From: Roseivirga sp. UBA6061
GTDB lineage: Bacteria > Bacteroidota > Bacteroidia > Cytophagales > Cyclobacteriaceae
Reading direction: 5' to 3'
Assembly: GCA_002427745.1 (NCBI GenBank)
Contig: DIYF01000008.1
Location: forward strand, 51,869 to 115,868
Length of the DNA: 64,000 nucleotides
The notes below the pieces were generated by a model. The model searched no databases and had not been told where the DNA came from. It saw only the letters and a program-made list of their open reading frames with translations. Every line of letters begins with the position of its first letter. The first letter of the stretch is position 1. A program made the translations under genes and the position numbers. Positions 1 through 8,582 of this stretch are shown here, piece after piece.

Positions 1-65
1 GAATACATTTCTGGAAGTGCGGTGAAAACTCTCTTCATAGTAAGCAGAAATGAAATTCGGTTGTG

Positions 66-93
66 GCGGGTATGTAAGGTACCCGCTTTTTTT
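66..93 (+). terminator. Rho-independent terminator upstream of radA
   Basis: Perfect 7-bp stem (GCGGGTA / TACCCGC) with a 7-nt loop followed directly by seven T. It ends a plus-strand gene lying left of the window. It also argues that radA translation begins after it, at 131, not at the earlier in-frame ATG at 50, which would put the hairpin inside the coding region. Confidence 0.85.
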
Positions 94-130
94 ATGTCGT
101 GAATCGAAAAGCCTTTATATTGCCGGCCTC

Positions 131-1507
131 ATGGCCAAAGTCAAATCTCTCTTTGTTTGTCAAAATTGTGGTGCCAATTCAGCCAAGTGGATAGGTAAGT
201 GTCCGTCTTGTAATGAATGGAACACCTATGTAGAAGAGGTAGTACAGCCGGTAGATAAAACAACGGCCAACTGGCAATCTCCCGGTGAAAAGAGTAAGGC
301 CCTGGCCAAACCGGCTCCTATTCAGGAAATCTCTTCGCAGACTGAGGAGAGATTGGTCACTACCAATAAAGAACTGAACCGTGTTCTGGGAGGAGGCTTG
401 GTAGCCGGCTCACTGGTATTAATCGGGGGAGAACCGGGAATAGGCAAATCCACACTCATGCTTCAGGTGGCATTGAACCAGCCTGCTACCAAGGTGCTCT
501 ATGTTACGGGAGAGGAGAGTCAGCAACAGATTAAAATGCGAGCCGAGCGTATTGGTATTAAATCAAGCAACTGTTTTATCCTGGCCGAAACATCTACTCA
601 AAACATCTTTGCTCAGATCAAAGAAGTTCAACCTGATGTACTGATTATCGACTCCATTCAGACGCTTCATACGAACAGAATAGAATCAGCAGCCGGTAGT
701 GTCTCACAGGTGAGAGAATGTACCGCTGAACTCATGAAGTTTGCCAAGGAAACGAATACTCCGGTCTTTTTAGTAGGTCATATTACGAAAGACGGTGGCC
801 TGGCAGGCCCGAAAGTGCTGGAGCATATGGTAGATACGGTACTTCAGTTTGAAGGAGACCGTCATTTGTCTTATAGGATTCTTCGCACCTCAAAGAACCG
901 CTTTGGCTCTACATCAGAGTTGGGTATTTATGAAATGCAGGCGGCAGGGCTCAGGGAGGTTTCAAATCCTTCAGAAATACTGATTTCTCAAAGAGCAGAT
1001 GATCTGTCCGGAGTGGCTATTGGTGCTACCGTAGAGGGAAACCGGCCCTTGTTAATAGAGGTACAATCACTGGTGAGCACAGCCACTTATGGCACACCTC
1101 AGCGAAGCTCCACAGGCTTTGATGCCAAGAGATTGAATATGCTGCTGGCTGTGTTGGAAAAACGGGGAGGTTTCCGTTTAGGAACCCAGGACGTATTTCT
1201 GAATATGGCGGGAGGCATCAAGATAGAAGAACCGGCTCTCGACCTGGCCGTGTGTGCCTCTATTGTCAGCTCGCTTCACGACATTTCTATTTCCGAAAAG
1301 GTATGTTTTGCTGCAGAAGTGGGCCTTGGGGGTGAGATCAGGGCTGTCAACAGGATTGAAAACCGTATTTCAGAAGCCCAAAAGCTGGGCTATGAAATCA
1401 TTTATATCTCTACCTACAATACCAAAGGGCTCGATCAGAAGAAGTTCGGCATCACCATACGTCCCTTTGCCAAGCTGGCCTCTGTTTTTTCCGATCTGAT
1501 GGGATAG
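131..1507 (+). CDS. radA: DNA repair protein RadA
   Basis: RadA is a RecA-like ATPase and Lon-like protein that drives branch migration of recombination intermediates in the cytoplasm. From the ATG at 131 the protein has 458 residues, the usual family length. It starts with a four-cysteine zinc finger (C10, C13, C24, C27), then a Walker A GGEPGIGKST, the RadA-specific KNRFG motif, and a C-terminal Lon-protease-like region ending in the typical KLASVFSDL-like tail. An in-frame ATG at 50 would add 27 residues, but these span a terminator hairpin and do not resemble RadA, so 131 was chosen. It stands alone; the next gene begins 184 bases downstream. Confidence 0.95.
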   Translation: MAKVKSLFVCQNCGANSAKWIGKCPSCNEWNTYVEEVVQPVDKTTANWQSPGEKSKALAKPAPIQEISSQTEERLVTTNKELNRVLGGGLVAGSLVLIGGEPGIGKSTLMLQVALNQPATKVLYVTGEESQQQIKMRAERIGIKSSNCFILAETSTQNIFAQIKEVQPDVLIIDSIQTLHTNRIESAAGSVSQVRECTAELMKFAKETNTPVFLVGHITKDGGLAGPKVLEHMVDTVLQFEGDRHLSYRILRTSKNRFGSTSELGIYEMQAAGLREVSNPSEILISQRADDLSGVAIGATVEGNRPLLIEVQSLVSTATYGTPQRSSTGFDAKRLNMLLAVLEKRGGFRLGTQDVFLNMAGGIKIEEPALDLAVCASIVSSLHDISISEKVCFAAEVGLGGEIRAVNRIENRISEAQKLGYEIIYISTYNTKGLDQKKFGITIRPFAKLASVFSDLMG

Positions 1508-1691
1508 TGGGTTGATCGGGAAATTTGTAGACTGGCAACTGGTCGTTGAGTATCTTTTGCGGAAGCACGGATAATGATTGAGAGGTTCAAGGAACTGTAG
1601 CCTTCCGAATTCAGAATTTGTCATATAGCTTTCATATGTGTGCAACTGAAGTAAGGTTGGGTTTGGTTATCTGTTCAAATCTATTAGACAA

Positions 1692-2111
1692 ATGAAAAAC
1701 GTCAGAATCATATTTTCAGGTTTATTCCTACTGTTGGCAGCTACTGCTTTTGCTCAGAATCAGGAAGTTATTTTTAAAGGAGAGTGGGAAAGGGAAAGCC
1801 GATGGACCACTTTTGAGGGTTCATGGAAAATTATAAAAACGGGAGACAGTTTTACGGTGGAGCTGGGTGATGATTTTGAAGCCAAAAAAGCTCCTGATTT
1901 GAAGATTTTTCTTTCCAAAGCATCATTGGATAAGATCAGTGGTAAAAATGCAGTAAGCCTGGGAGAGCCGGTTTTAGTAGCCAAACTCACTTCCTACAAG
2001 GGCAAGGCCAGTTATAAGATCCCTGCCGGTATTAATCCTGCAGACTTTACTACCATTATCATTCACTGTGAGCAATACGCTAAGCTCTGGGGTGGCTCAC
2101 CTTTGAAGTAA
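1692..2111 (+). CDS. Secreted DM13-domain protein
   Basis: A 139-residue protein with a signal peptide (about residues 1-21, ending AFAQ) followed by a single DM13-like domain. The family pattern is visible: a GxW segment near the start, APDLKIFLS where DM13 has GPDLYVYLS, then a YKGKASYKIP stretch and a C-terminal TTIIIHCEQY segment with the single conserved cysteine, followed by the usual short glycine-rich end. DM13 domains are proposed to take part in extracytoplasmic redox or electron transfer. That is family knowledge; nothing in this sequence proves it. The gene is monocistronic and converges with the deaminase gene, with only 6 bases between the stops. Confidence 0.75.
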   Translation: MKNVRIIFSGLFLLLAATAFAQNQEVIFKGEWERESRWTTFEGSWKIIKTGDSFTVELGDDFEAKKAPDLKIFLSKASLDKISGKNAVSLGEPVLVAKLTSYKGKASYKIPAGINPADFTTIIIHCEQYAKLWGGSPLK

Positions 2112-2117
2112 GGGTCA

Positions 2118-3002
2118 TTACAGCCCAAACCCGGCCCTGCCCTGAAGGCCTCCGGTATGTATGGCGATAATCTTTGTTCCCTTAGGGAAAAAGCCCGATT
2201 GAACCAGGTCATAAATACCAAACATCATCTTACCGGTATAAACAGGGTCTAAAGGAACCTGTTGATTTTGTTCGAAGTCCTTTATAAAGTTGAGTAAGGC
2301 CGGTTTTATCCTGGCATACCCTCCAAAATGATAATCGGTATTGATAGACCAGTTGGTGTAATGAATGCCGTATTGCTTTAATAAACGGACGACTTCTTCA
2401 TGGAGGAAATCTCCTTTGAGGGAGGAGAAACCAAGAATTTCTGACCTTCCTTTCAGTCCGGAGATTAACCCCGAGATAGTACCCCCTGTTCCTATCGGGC
2501 AGCAGAGATAGTCGTAGTCTGTGTCAATCTCCTCAATGATTTCCTCACAGCCTTGAATGGCCAGAGCGTTGGTTCCTCCCTCAGGAATAAGATAGAAGTC
2601 ACCATATTGTTGTTTAAGCAACTTAATTACAGATTCCTCGGACTTCTTTCTGTAAGTAGCTCTGTCCATATAATGGAAATACATACCCGCTTTACTGGCA
2701 AATGCTAGTGTTGGGTTTAGCGGAAGGTGTTCTTCACCACGAATAACACCGATCGTTTCAAAGCCAAATGCTTGTCCGGCTCCTGCCGTAGCATAAATAT
2801 GATTCGAATAAGCTCCGCCAAAGGTCAGTAGCCTGTTCTGGCCTTGTTTTTTGGCTTCTGCTAAGTTGTATTTGAGCTTCCTCCATTTATTTCCTGAGAT
2901 CACCGGGTGATTGAGATCTTCTCTTTTTACCATCAGTTCTACCCCCTTTTCTGCAAGCTTCGGGTCTTGAATGGGTATGATAGGGGTAGGCAGGGTTTCC
3001 AC
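2118..3002 (-). CDS. PLP-dependent ACC deaminase / D-cysteine desulfhydrase
   Basis: Fold-type II PLP enzyme of 294 residues. The PLP lysine lies in the early SGNKWRKLKYN motif, FGGAYSNH provides the substrate-carboxylate loop, and GTGGTISG is the phosphate-binding glycine loop. In Bacteroidota such proteins usually act as D-cysteine desulfhydrases (D-cysteine to pyruvate, H2S and ammonia) or, less often, ACC deaminases; sequence reading alone does not separate the two. The reading frame starts with GTG at 3002 and an in-frame stop lies four codons upstream, so no longer ATG start exists. The N terminus is a few residues shorter than usual. It is divergent from the pseudouridine synthase gene. 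Confidence 0.88.
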   Translation of the reverse strand: METLPTPIIPIQDPKLAEKGVELMVKREDLNHPVISGNKWRKLKYNLAEAKKQGQNRLLTFGGAYSNHIYATAGAGQAFGFETIGVIRGEEHLPLNPTLAFASKAGMYFHYMDRATYRKKSEESVIKLLKQQYGDFYLIPEGGTNALAIQGCEEIIEEIDTDYDYLCCPIGTGGTISGLISGLKGRSEILGFSSLKGDFLHEEVVRLLKQYGIHYTNWSINTDYHFGGYARIKPALLNFIKDFEQNQQVPLDPVYTGKMMFGIYDLVQSGFFPKGTKIIAIHTGGLQGRAGFGL

Positions 3003-3075
3003 TGCCCGAAGTTAATCATATCTTTGGAGCGATAAGGGGGTAGGCTGATCCGCTGCTTCTCTGAAATGAAAATAC

Positions 3076-4101
3076 ATGACTGAACCAGGCTTTAGCGAAG
3101 AACATGACGAACTATTCGAGCATCACCGTATTGTGTGCGACCCGGGCCAGGAGCCCTTACGCATCGATAAGTTTTTGATGGACCGGCTTCCCAATGTGAC
3201 CCGGAATAAGGTGCAGCAGGGAATTAAAGACGGGTTTGTTAAGGTGAATGACGGTTTGGTAAAGCCAAACTACAAGGTGCATCCCGGAGATGAGATTGTG
3301 ATAGCTTTGCCTGAGCCCCCTCGTGAAACGGAGTTGGTCGGAGAGGACATCCCCTTGAACATTATATATGAGGATGACGACCTGTTGGTGGTGAACAAAG
3401 AAGCTGGCATGGTAGTACACCCTGCTTATAATAACTGGAGTGGCACCCTGGTCAATGCGCTCGTGCATCATTTTCAGAACCTGCCTACCATGAAAGACAA
3501 TGAAGGCAGACCCGGGCTGGTGCACAGAATAGATAAGGACACTTCGGGCCTTTTGGTAATTGCGAAATCTGAAAAGGCCATGACGGGTCTTGCCAGGCAG
3601 TTTTTTGACCATAGTATTGAGCGTACCTATAATGCTTTGGTATGGGGAGAGCCCGCAGAAGATCGCGGAACCATTGATGTGAACCTGGGACGGAGCGAAA
3701 AAGACCGTAGAATTACGGTGGCTATTCCCGATGGTGAGAGAGGTCGCAGGGCGATTACCCATTATAAGGTACTGAAGCGCCTGCGCTACGTCAGCTTTAT
3801 TCAATGTAACCTGGAAACTGGTCGCACTCACCAGATCAGGGCCCATATGAAGCACATCGGGCATACGCTTTTTAATGACGCTACCTATGGAGGAGACAAG
3901 CTGCTGAAAGGTACTCAGTTTTCGAAGTATAAGTCTTTTGTAGACAACTGCTTTAAGGTCATGCCCAGACAGGCACTGCATGCCAGGTCGCTTGGCTTTA
4001 TTCACCCCGTCAGCGGAAAGAGAATGCAGTTTGATTCTGAACTGCCAGACGACTTTAAGGCTGTGATGGAGAAATGGGAGGCCTATGTGCAGTACACTTA
4101 G
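3076..4101 (+). CDS. RluA-family 23S rRNA pseudouridine synthase (RluD-like)
   Basis: Isomerises uridine to pseudouridine in rRNA. The 341-residue protein has an S4 RNA-binding domain at about residues 24-90 (LRIDKFLMDRL, then VKVNDGLVKPNYKV) followed by the catalytic domain. The RluA signature GLVHRIDKDTSGLLV contains the catalytic aspartate, and the later ETGRTHQIRAHMKHIGH motif is also intact. The S4 domain and the length favour RluD (helix 69 of 23S rRNA) over RluA or RluC, but the target is inferred. A long antisense frame on the other strand is a shadow. Confidence 0.93.
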   Translation: MTEPGFSEEHDELFEHHRIVCDPGQEPLRIDKFLMDRLPNVTRNKVQQGIKDGFVKVNDGLVKPNYKVHPGDEIVIALPEPPRETELVGEDIPLNIIYEDDDLLVVNKEAGMVVHPAYNNWSGTLVNALVHHFQNLPTMKDNEGRPGLVHRIDKDTSGLLVIAKSEKAMTGLARQFFDHSIERTYNALVWGEPAEDRGTIDVNLGRSEKDRRITVAIPDGERGRRAITHYKVLKRLRYVSFIQCNLETGRTHQIRAHMKHIGHTLFNDATYGGDKLLKGTQFSKYKSFVDNCFKVMPRQALHARSLGFIHPVSGKRMQFDSELPDDFKAVMEKWEAYVQYT

Positions 4102-4155
4102 CTGATCGCTTGTTCGCAATATTAGGGCTTCAGGTTCGTATCTTGACTGAAGTAC

Positions 4156-5193
4156 ATGTTTGAAGTATTTATTTTTACCAACGGGATTTTCCTGGGCATT
4201 TTACTTCTGCTATTGCCCTCCCCCATCAGAAGAGCCAATGTTTTTCTGGCGCTTTTCCTGATATCGCAGAGTGTAGAGATTGCCCCGGATCTTTTTGATG
4301 AAGACAGTGCTTTGTTACCGGAAACGGCTTTCCTTACCATTCCACTACTCTTCTACTATGTACAGTTACTCATCCACCAGAAGATCAGGCAGTCACAATG
4401 GCTCTGTCTTATTCCCGCATTGCTTACCAACGTGTTGTTATGGCTACCTGTTGAAGATCCCGATGAAGCGGCATTACTGACCCAGGTATTGATTTCCATC
4501 CCCTTCTATGGTTTCAACCTGTACCTGCTTTTCAGTATGCACAAGAATATTACCAGGCATCAGTCAAGTTTGATGGATCAGTTCGCCAGCCTTGAATTGC
4601 GTACCCTCCAATGGGTTAAGGGGCTTGTGGTGATTTTTCTGGCCTTTCATTTTGTCTGGATTTTTGAAGACATACTACTCTTATCCGGCACAGAAGCCTG
4701 GGTATTAGCGGTTATTTCTGAGGTGCTCACCCTGCTGTCTGTATTCTGGGTAGGGTATCACGGACTCAGACAAAAGGAGTCACAAACAGAAATACATACA
4801 GATGAGGAAAAAGCAAGTGTTCCTATACTCGATAAGAGCGATGAAGAAGAGTTTGAAAGAGTAAAAGCACAGATTCTGGCGCATAGGCTCTACCTCAATC
4901 AGGAACTTACCTTGCGCTTGCTGGCGCAGCAGGTCAATATGAATGAAAAGAAGTTATCGCTTTGGATCAATCAGTTTACGGAAAGCAATTTTTATCACCT
5001 GATCAACCAATTTCGGGTGGCAGAATTTAAGGAGCAGCTGGCAGCACCTGAAAACAAAAACTATAGCCTGCTGGGAATAGCACAGAATGCTGGTTTCAGA
5101 AACAAGTCTACCTTTTATAAGGCATTTAAAGAGCTCGAGGGAATCACCCCCAATGAGTATAAAAAGAGCCTCAATCAGGCTTTAAAAGTCTGA
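4156..5193 (+). CDS. AraC-family regulator with membrane-embedded sensor half
   Basis: A 345-residue two-part protein. Residues 1-215 form about seven hydrophobic helices, starting immediately with FEVFIFTNGIFLGILLLLL. The C-terminal 110 residues hold the two helix-turn-helix motifs of an AraC domain (LTLRLLAQQVNMNEKKLSLWI, then LGIAQNAGFRNKSTFYKAFK and the closing GITPNEYK). This architecture is common in Bacteroidota and is thought to sense an envelope signal directly. A second protein of the same design sits at 61209. The two lipoprotein genes begin 90 bases downstream on the same strand and could be its targets or cotranscribed; this is inference. Confidence 0.88.
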   Translation: MFEVFIFTNGIFLGILLLLLPSPIRRANVFLALFLISQSVEIAPDLFDEDSALLPETAFLTIPLLFYYVQLLIHQKIRQSQWLCLIPALLTNVLLWLPVEDPDEAALLTQVLISIPFYGFNLYLLFSMHKNITRHQSSLMDQFASLELRTLQWVKGLVVIFLAFHFVWIFEDILLLSGTEAWVLAVISEVLTLLSVFWVGYHGLRQKESQTEIHTDEEKASVPILDKSDEEEFERVKAQILAHRLYLNQELTLRLLAQQVNMNEKKLSLWINQFTESNFYHLINQFRVAEFKEQLAAPENKNYSLLGIAQNAGFRNKSTFYKAFKELEGITPNEYKKSLNQALKV

Positions 5194-5260
5194 ATGGAAG
5201 CAGACGGACTTCTGACAGGTCGTTGGAGGTAGGGAGAATACACATGATCAGGTTTTCTTG

Positions 5261-5280
5261 GTGAATCAAACAGAATTCAC
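5261..5280 (+). promoter_or_regulatory. Small dyad just upstream of the lipoprotein start
   Basis: Arms GTGAAT and ATTCAC separated by 8 bases, ending 2 bases before the ATG at 5283. It could be a 5'-UTR stem or a protein-binding dyad. Six-base arms can arise by chance, so this is only weakly supported. Confidence 0.25.
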
Positions 5281-5282
5281 TT

Positions 5283-6134
5283 ATGAACAAAAAGCATATG
5301 ACCTATTTAACACTCATCCTTTTCTTACTTTTTGGATGTAAAAACGACTCCGATACTACCCCTGAACCTGGTATAGTTGATCCGGGGAGTGACCCTAACT
5401 TCACCATTGTATCGAATACCGACAACGGCTTTTCCGCCTTTAACCGAAAAGTGGTGGTCTTTGACATAGATATCTATGCAGTGCCGGGAGTAGAGGACAG
5501 CAAACTGCTCCATGCTGCCAATCTGATGGCTCAGTATCTTGACAATGATGAAGATGGTACTGTAGACGATCTCAACGTCTTGAATGCCATGAAAGCAGCC
5601 GGAGCCTTTATGGTAATGTGGAAGAATGAATCGGACCTGGAAAACATAAATCCACCCAGCGGCAGGGACGGTCAGGACCTGGGTAATGATGAAACAAGAC
5701 CTCAATGGCATGCCAGTAAGACCGGGGAGTTTGATGCAGCACTGGAGGAAGTCTGGCATATCATCACGCATGCCGGTTATGCCAATGCCTATCCTTCTGT
5801 CTTCGGAGAAATGGCAGGTACCACCCTGTCAAATGCCATGGACCTGGCGCGGGGAGGTCGCTTCACATCTATCCCAAACCCTTATCCCGCGGGAGCCTGG
5901 TATACATATGACGATGCTACCTGTGAGTATGATTGCATGTCTACCGAATACATCTACTGGGCTATGACCTCCATTTTGGGTGCGCAGGATAACCGATTGA
6001 ATGAAATTGGCCATGAGTGGAAGCTCAATACCAGACAAAAAGTAGAGCAGGGCGACCCGGCTATTTATGCGCTGCTCACCAGCCCGGATTATCGCTTGCC
6101 GACTGTATTACCCGATGGTACCTATAAACACTGA
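5283..6134 (+). CDS. Secreted lipoprotein with EExxHxxTHxGY motif
   Basis: A 283-residue protein of unrecognised family. It starts with a lipoprotein signal peptide (LFLLFGC, lipid cysteine at residue 19) and an acidic, proline-rich linker. At about residues 90-101 an acidic loop DNDEDGTVDD looks like a single EF-hand-type calcium loop. Near residue 155 comes EEVWHIITHAGYANAYP, whose closely spaced Glu and His residues resemble a metal site, though it is not a classical HExxH zincin motif. A later CEYDC pair could form a disulphide. It is probably anchored in the outer membrane. The next lipoprotein starts 5 bases after its stop, so the two form an operon. Enzyme activity is a guess from the motif only. 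Confidence 0.7.
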   Translation: MNKKHMTYLTLILFLLFGCKNDSDTTPEPGIVDPGSDPNFTIVSNTDNGFSAFNRKVVVFDIDIYAVPGVEDSKLLHAANLMAQYLDNDEDGTVDDLNVLNAMKAAGAFMVMWKNESDLENINPPSGRDGQDLGNDETRPQWHASKTGEFDAALEEVWHIITHAGYANAYPSVFGEMAGTTLSNAMDLARGGRFTSIPNPYPAGAWYTYDDATCEYDCMSTEYIYWAMTSILGAQDNRLNEIGHEWKLNTRQKVEQGDPAIYALLTSPDYRLPTVLPDGTYKH

Positions 6135-6139
6135 ATACG

Positions 6140-6739
6140 ATGGAAAATATAAAGAATAAGCTCTGCTTAAGTATGGCTGTGTTAGCTGTTTTAGTCTTCG
6201 CTTCCTGTGGTAGTGATGACGGAGGCTCATTATCCATAGCTCCCTTTTCCATTTTGAATGAGACTACCCTGGTGCTCGATGGTGTGATCAACAGTAACAC
6301 CGACAGTGCCTTTGATGAAGCGCTCAGGCAAAACCCGAATACAGAGCTCATCATTTTCAGAGATGCTCCGGGGTCTGAAGATGACGAGACCAACCTTCAG
6401 GTGGGCCGGAAACTATTCCAACTAGGTCTGAAAACTCATGTAGACGACAATGGTGCTATAGCCTCGGGTGCGGTGGATTTGTTCCTCGCGGGTTCTCAAC
6501 GAACACTGGGTACCAATGCCAGGGTGGGGGTACATTCCTGGTCGGATGGTTCCAGAGATGCTACTGACTTTCCCCGAAACTCCAGCGAGCACCTTTTGTA
6601 CATCAACTACTATAAGGCCATAGGTTTCAGCGACCAGCTGGCTGAAGACTTCTATTTCTTTACCATCAATGCTGCTCCGGCCGATGGCATCCATTGGATG
6701 ACGGCAGCAGAAATTGAAACCTATCAGGTTGAGAAATAG
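6140..6739 (+). CDS. ClpP-like (COG3904-type) lipoprotein
   Basis: A 199-residue lipoprotein (signal peptide with VFASCG, lipid cysteine about residue 23). The body resembles extracytoplasmic ClpP/crotonase-fold proteins: a LVLDGVI strand at the start, NTELIIFRDAPGS, then GAIASGAVDLFLAG, where the serine sits at the position of the ClpP nucleophile, followed by ARVGVHSW with a histidine as in serine proteases of this fold. The C-terminal IHWMTAAEIETY is typical of the group. Function is not known; hydrolase activity is inferred from retention of Ser and His. It lies directly behind the EExxH lipoprotein, suggesting that the two work together outside the inner membrane. Confidence 0.65.
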   Translation: MENIKNKLCLSMAVLAVLVFASCGSDDGGSLSIAPFSILNETTLVLDGVINSNTDSAFDEALRQNPNTELIIFRDAPGSEDDETNLQVGRKLFQLGLKTHVDDNGAIASGAVDLFLAGSQRTLGTNARVGVHSWSDGSRDATDFPRNSSEHLLYINYYKAIGFSDQLAEDFYFFTINAAPADGIHWMTAAEIETYQVEK

Positions 6740-7059
6740 GTCAGAGAGCAGGCTCGTTTTATACGCTAGTGCATGTATCCACCCGAAGCGGAGTTTATCC
6801 TGAATGCATGAAAATGACCCGATGATTCTCTTCGCGTATTGCCTGGATTAGCTCTGGACCATCTTCATATTTTAATCGAAGATAGCTTATTCTGACTGGT
6901 GATGACTTGACACGAATATAGATGGCCTATGAAGTCACCAAACCCACATGGCCATGACATGAAATCGGCTAAAAAATTGGTTGATATCAGCAGAAAGTTG
7001 GTTGGATTGAGCATTTGAGACTCCAGAGATAAACCAGATTTCTGATGGTGTTGATTTAG
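6740..7059. other. Intergenic, no gene seen
   Basis: About 320 bases between two converging genes. Short frames on both strands lack start context and family resemblance. Nothing was recognised apart from the hairpin that follows at 7060. Confidence 0.6.
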
Positions 7060-7083
7060 AAAAAGCGGCAAGTGCCGCTTTTT
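7060..7083. terminator. Bidirectional terminator between converging genes
   Basis: Perfect 11-bp inverted repeat AAAAAGCGGCA / TGCCGCTTTTT with a 2-base centre. It has a T-run after the GC stem on both strands, so it can end the plus-strand lipoprotein transcript and the minus-strand transcript whose last gene stops at 7109. Confidence 0.85.
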
Positions 7084-7108
7084 CTACAACCATGAGTAAA
7101 AGAAATAT

Positions 7109-7765
7109 CTAAAGGGCCTTACCGGCTATTTGCACAATTCGTTTGATACTCTGGTTTCTTTTAGAGAGCAACTCATCTAAACGCACATCTGCCAGAGCCT
7201 CTTTCAGATTCCGATCACCGTCAAAGAAGAATCGCTGTATCTCACTGGGCTGATCGATAACCTTGTTTGCAGCCATAACTGGGGTTAGAAACCGCTCGAA
7301 GTGTATACCGTGCTCTGAATAAATTGAATTTGCTTTCTCCTGATATTCGGCAAAAGGTGTGGCAAATTCATCACCTTCCTCCATCCAGATGAGCGAAGTG
7401 AGATAAGTTTTACCGGCATCTCCGTGCTCTCGAAAAAAGGCGAGGTCGCTTTGCTTCGTAACAAAGCCAAACATTTTATCCAGAATCTGAGGCATACCAA
7501 ACTGCTGATTCAGGGCCTGGAAATCAGGGTCCTGATTGAATGCTTGTACAGCGTCCATATTGGGATAGCTGGCAAAGTGAATTTCACTGGGTAGGTCCAA
7601 TTCGCCTTCCACTAAACTGGTAGGTCTGATGATTCGCTCTATTTTAGCGCCATACTTTTCGAGCAAGACATGAGCACGGTTTCTAAAGTTCTCAAAGTTT
7701 CCTTGTTCACCTTCCTTAATGTAAAAGAAGGCGGTGTTAATGATTTGTTCTTTAATATTTGTCAT
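7109..7765 (-). CDS. Tandem dimeric alpha-beta-barrel protein (DUF1330/EthD-like)
   Basis: A 218-residue cytoplasmic protein without signal peptide. It appears to consist of two ferredoxin-like dimeric-barrel halves. The first half carries the DUF1330-type segment EIHFASYPNMDAVQAFNQDPDF, and the second repeats the layout around a LTSLIWMEEGDEF strand. Proteins of this fold include small monooxygenases and NIPSNAP-like proteins; no catalytic residues can be named here. The upstream gene ends 7 bases before its start and has a related fold plus a signal peptide, so the two probably share an operon and a substrate. Confidence 0.65.
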   Translation of the reverse strand: MTNIKEQIINTAFFYIKEGEQGNFENFRNRAHVLLEKYGAKIERIIRPTSLVEGELDLPSEIHFASYPNMDAVQAFNQDPDFQALNQQFGMPQILDKMFGFVTKQSDLAFFREHGDAGKTYLTSLIWMEEGDEFATPFAEYQEKANSIYSEHGIHFERFLTPVMAANKVIDQPSEIQRFFFDGDRNLKEALADVRLDELLSKRNQSIKRIVQIAGKAL

Positions 7766-7772
7766 GTCTGGC

Positions 7773-8507
7773 CTACTTACTGGTGGATTGAGTTACTAGA
7801 ACACTGAGTTCATTCATGTCGAAAATTCTATCTCTCCACGGCACCATTTTTTTCACGTATTCCGGGTCGGTGGTGAGGTTCTGAAGGGTCTCTTTTTCAA
7901 TGGTATAGAAATTGACAAGAGAAACCCCTTTAGGTCCAACACCTCGCATGAACTGAATTACTTCATAAGAGGCGAATCTTTTAAGACCATGGCGTTTGCC
8001 GTACTTGCTTACCAGCTTTTTGAAATATGAATCGCGTTCTTTGGTATCATAACCCTCATTCATCACTACAAAATCCATCACAACCGTCTTACTACTGTCA
8101 AAATTCTTTTCCATGACGGGCTTGGCCATAAGGAAGGTCATTCTGGCCATATTGTGGATTTTGTCACGTTTTGGCACTTTTTGCTCCAGGTATTCTTTAT
8201 CGCTAAAAATACCCTGCATGGCCTGCGGTGAAGAAAGCTTGAATATTCCTACTTTGGCCACCTCATCCGCGATGGTACCGCTCGCTTTTTGGACCACGCG
8301 AAAATTCTGCTCATTACTCATCCCATAACGGTTCAGAATGTGCTCGATTTCCTCACCATAACTAAGGTGCTGCTCTAAAGAGAACCCTTTATTCAGAGTC
8401 ACCAACTCAATCAGGCGAAGTTCTTCTGCTTTTTGAGCCAGTGCCTGGTTACCAAGAAGGCCTGTTATTAAAAACAAGCCGACCAATTTGATCTGTTTTT
8501 TTCTCAT
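7773..8507 (-). CDS. Secreted dimeric-barrel-like protein
   Basis: A 244-residue protein from the ATG at 8507. This start was chosen because it begins a normal signal peptide (MRKKQIKLVGLFLITGLLG, cleavage after ALA); the longer frame from 8561 adds 18 residues ahead of it. The mature part has two similar halves with repeated features, including YLEQKVPKRDKIHNMARMTFL and later YVKKMVPWRDRIFDMNELSVL, consistent with an internal duplication. The family was not recognised, but the layout matches the neighbouring DUF1330-like protein. It is probably periplasmic and cotranscribed with it. Confidence 0.6.
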   Translation of the reverse strand: MRKKQIKLVGLFLITGLLGNQALAQKAEELRLIELVTLNKGFSLEQHLSYGEEIEHILNRYGMSNEQNFRVVQKASGTIADEVAKVGIFKLSSPQAMQGIFSDKEYLEQKVPKRDKIHNMARMTFLMAKPVMEKNFDSSKTVVMDFVVMNEGYDTKERDSYFKKLVSKYGKRHGLKRFASYEVIQFMRGVGPKGVSLVNFYTIEKETLQNLTTDPEYVKKMVPWRDRIFDMNELSVLVTQSTSK

Positions 8508-8582
8508 TTTCTGATACTTGATTTTTGAAACATTACCCCACAAAATTGACTGAAGAGGCACGATTTAATTTTGCCAGAGAGT

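Noticed and set aside
3157..4119. A 320-codon minus-strand frame opposite the pseudouridine synthase gene
   Set aside because: It lies fully antisense to a gene with clear catalytic motifs and shows no family pattern of its own.
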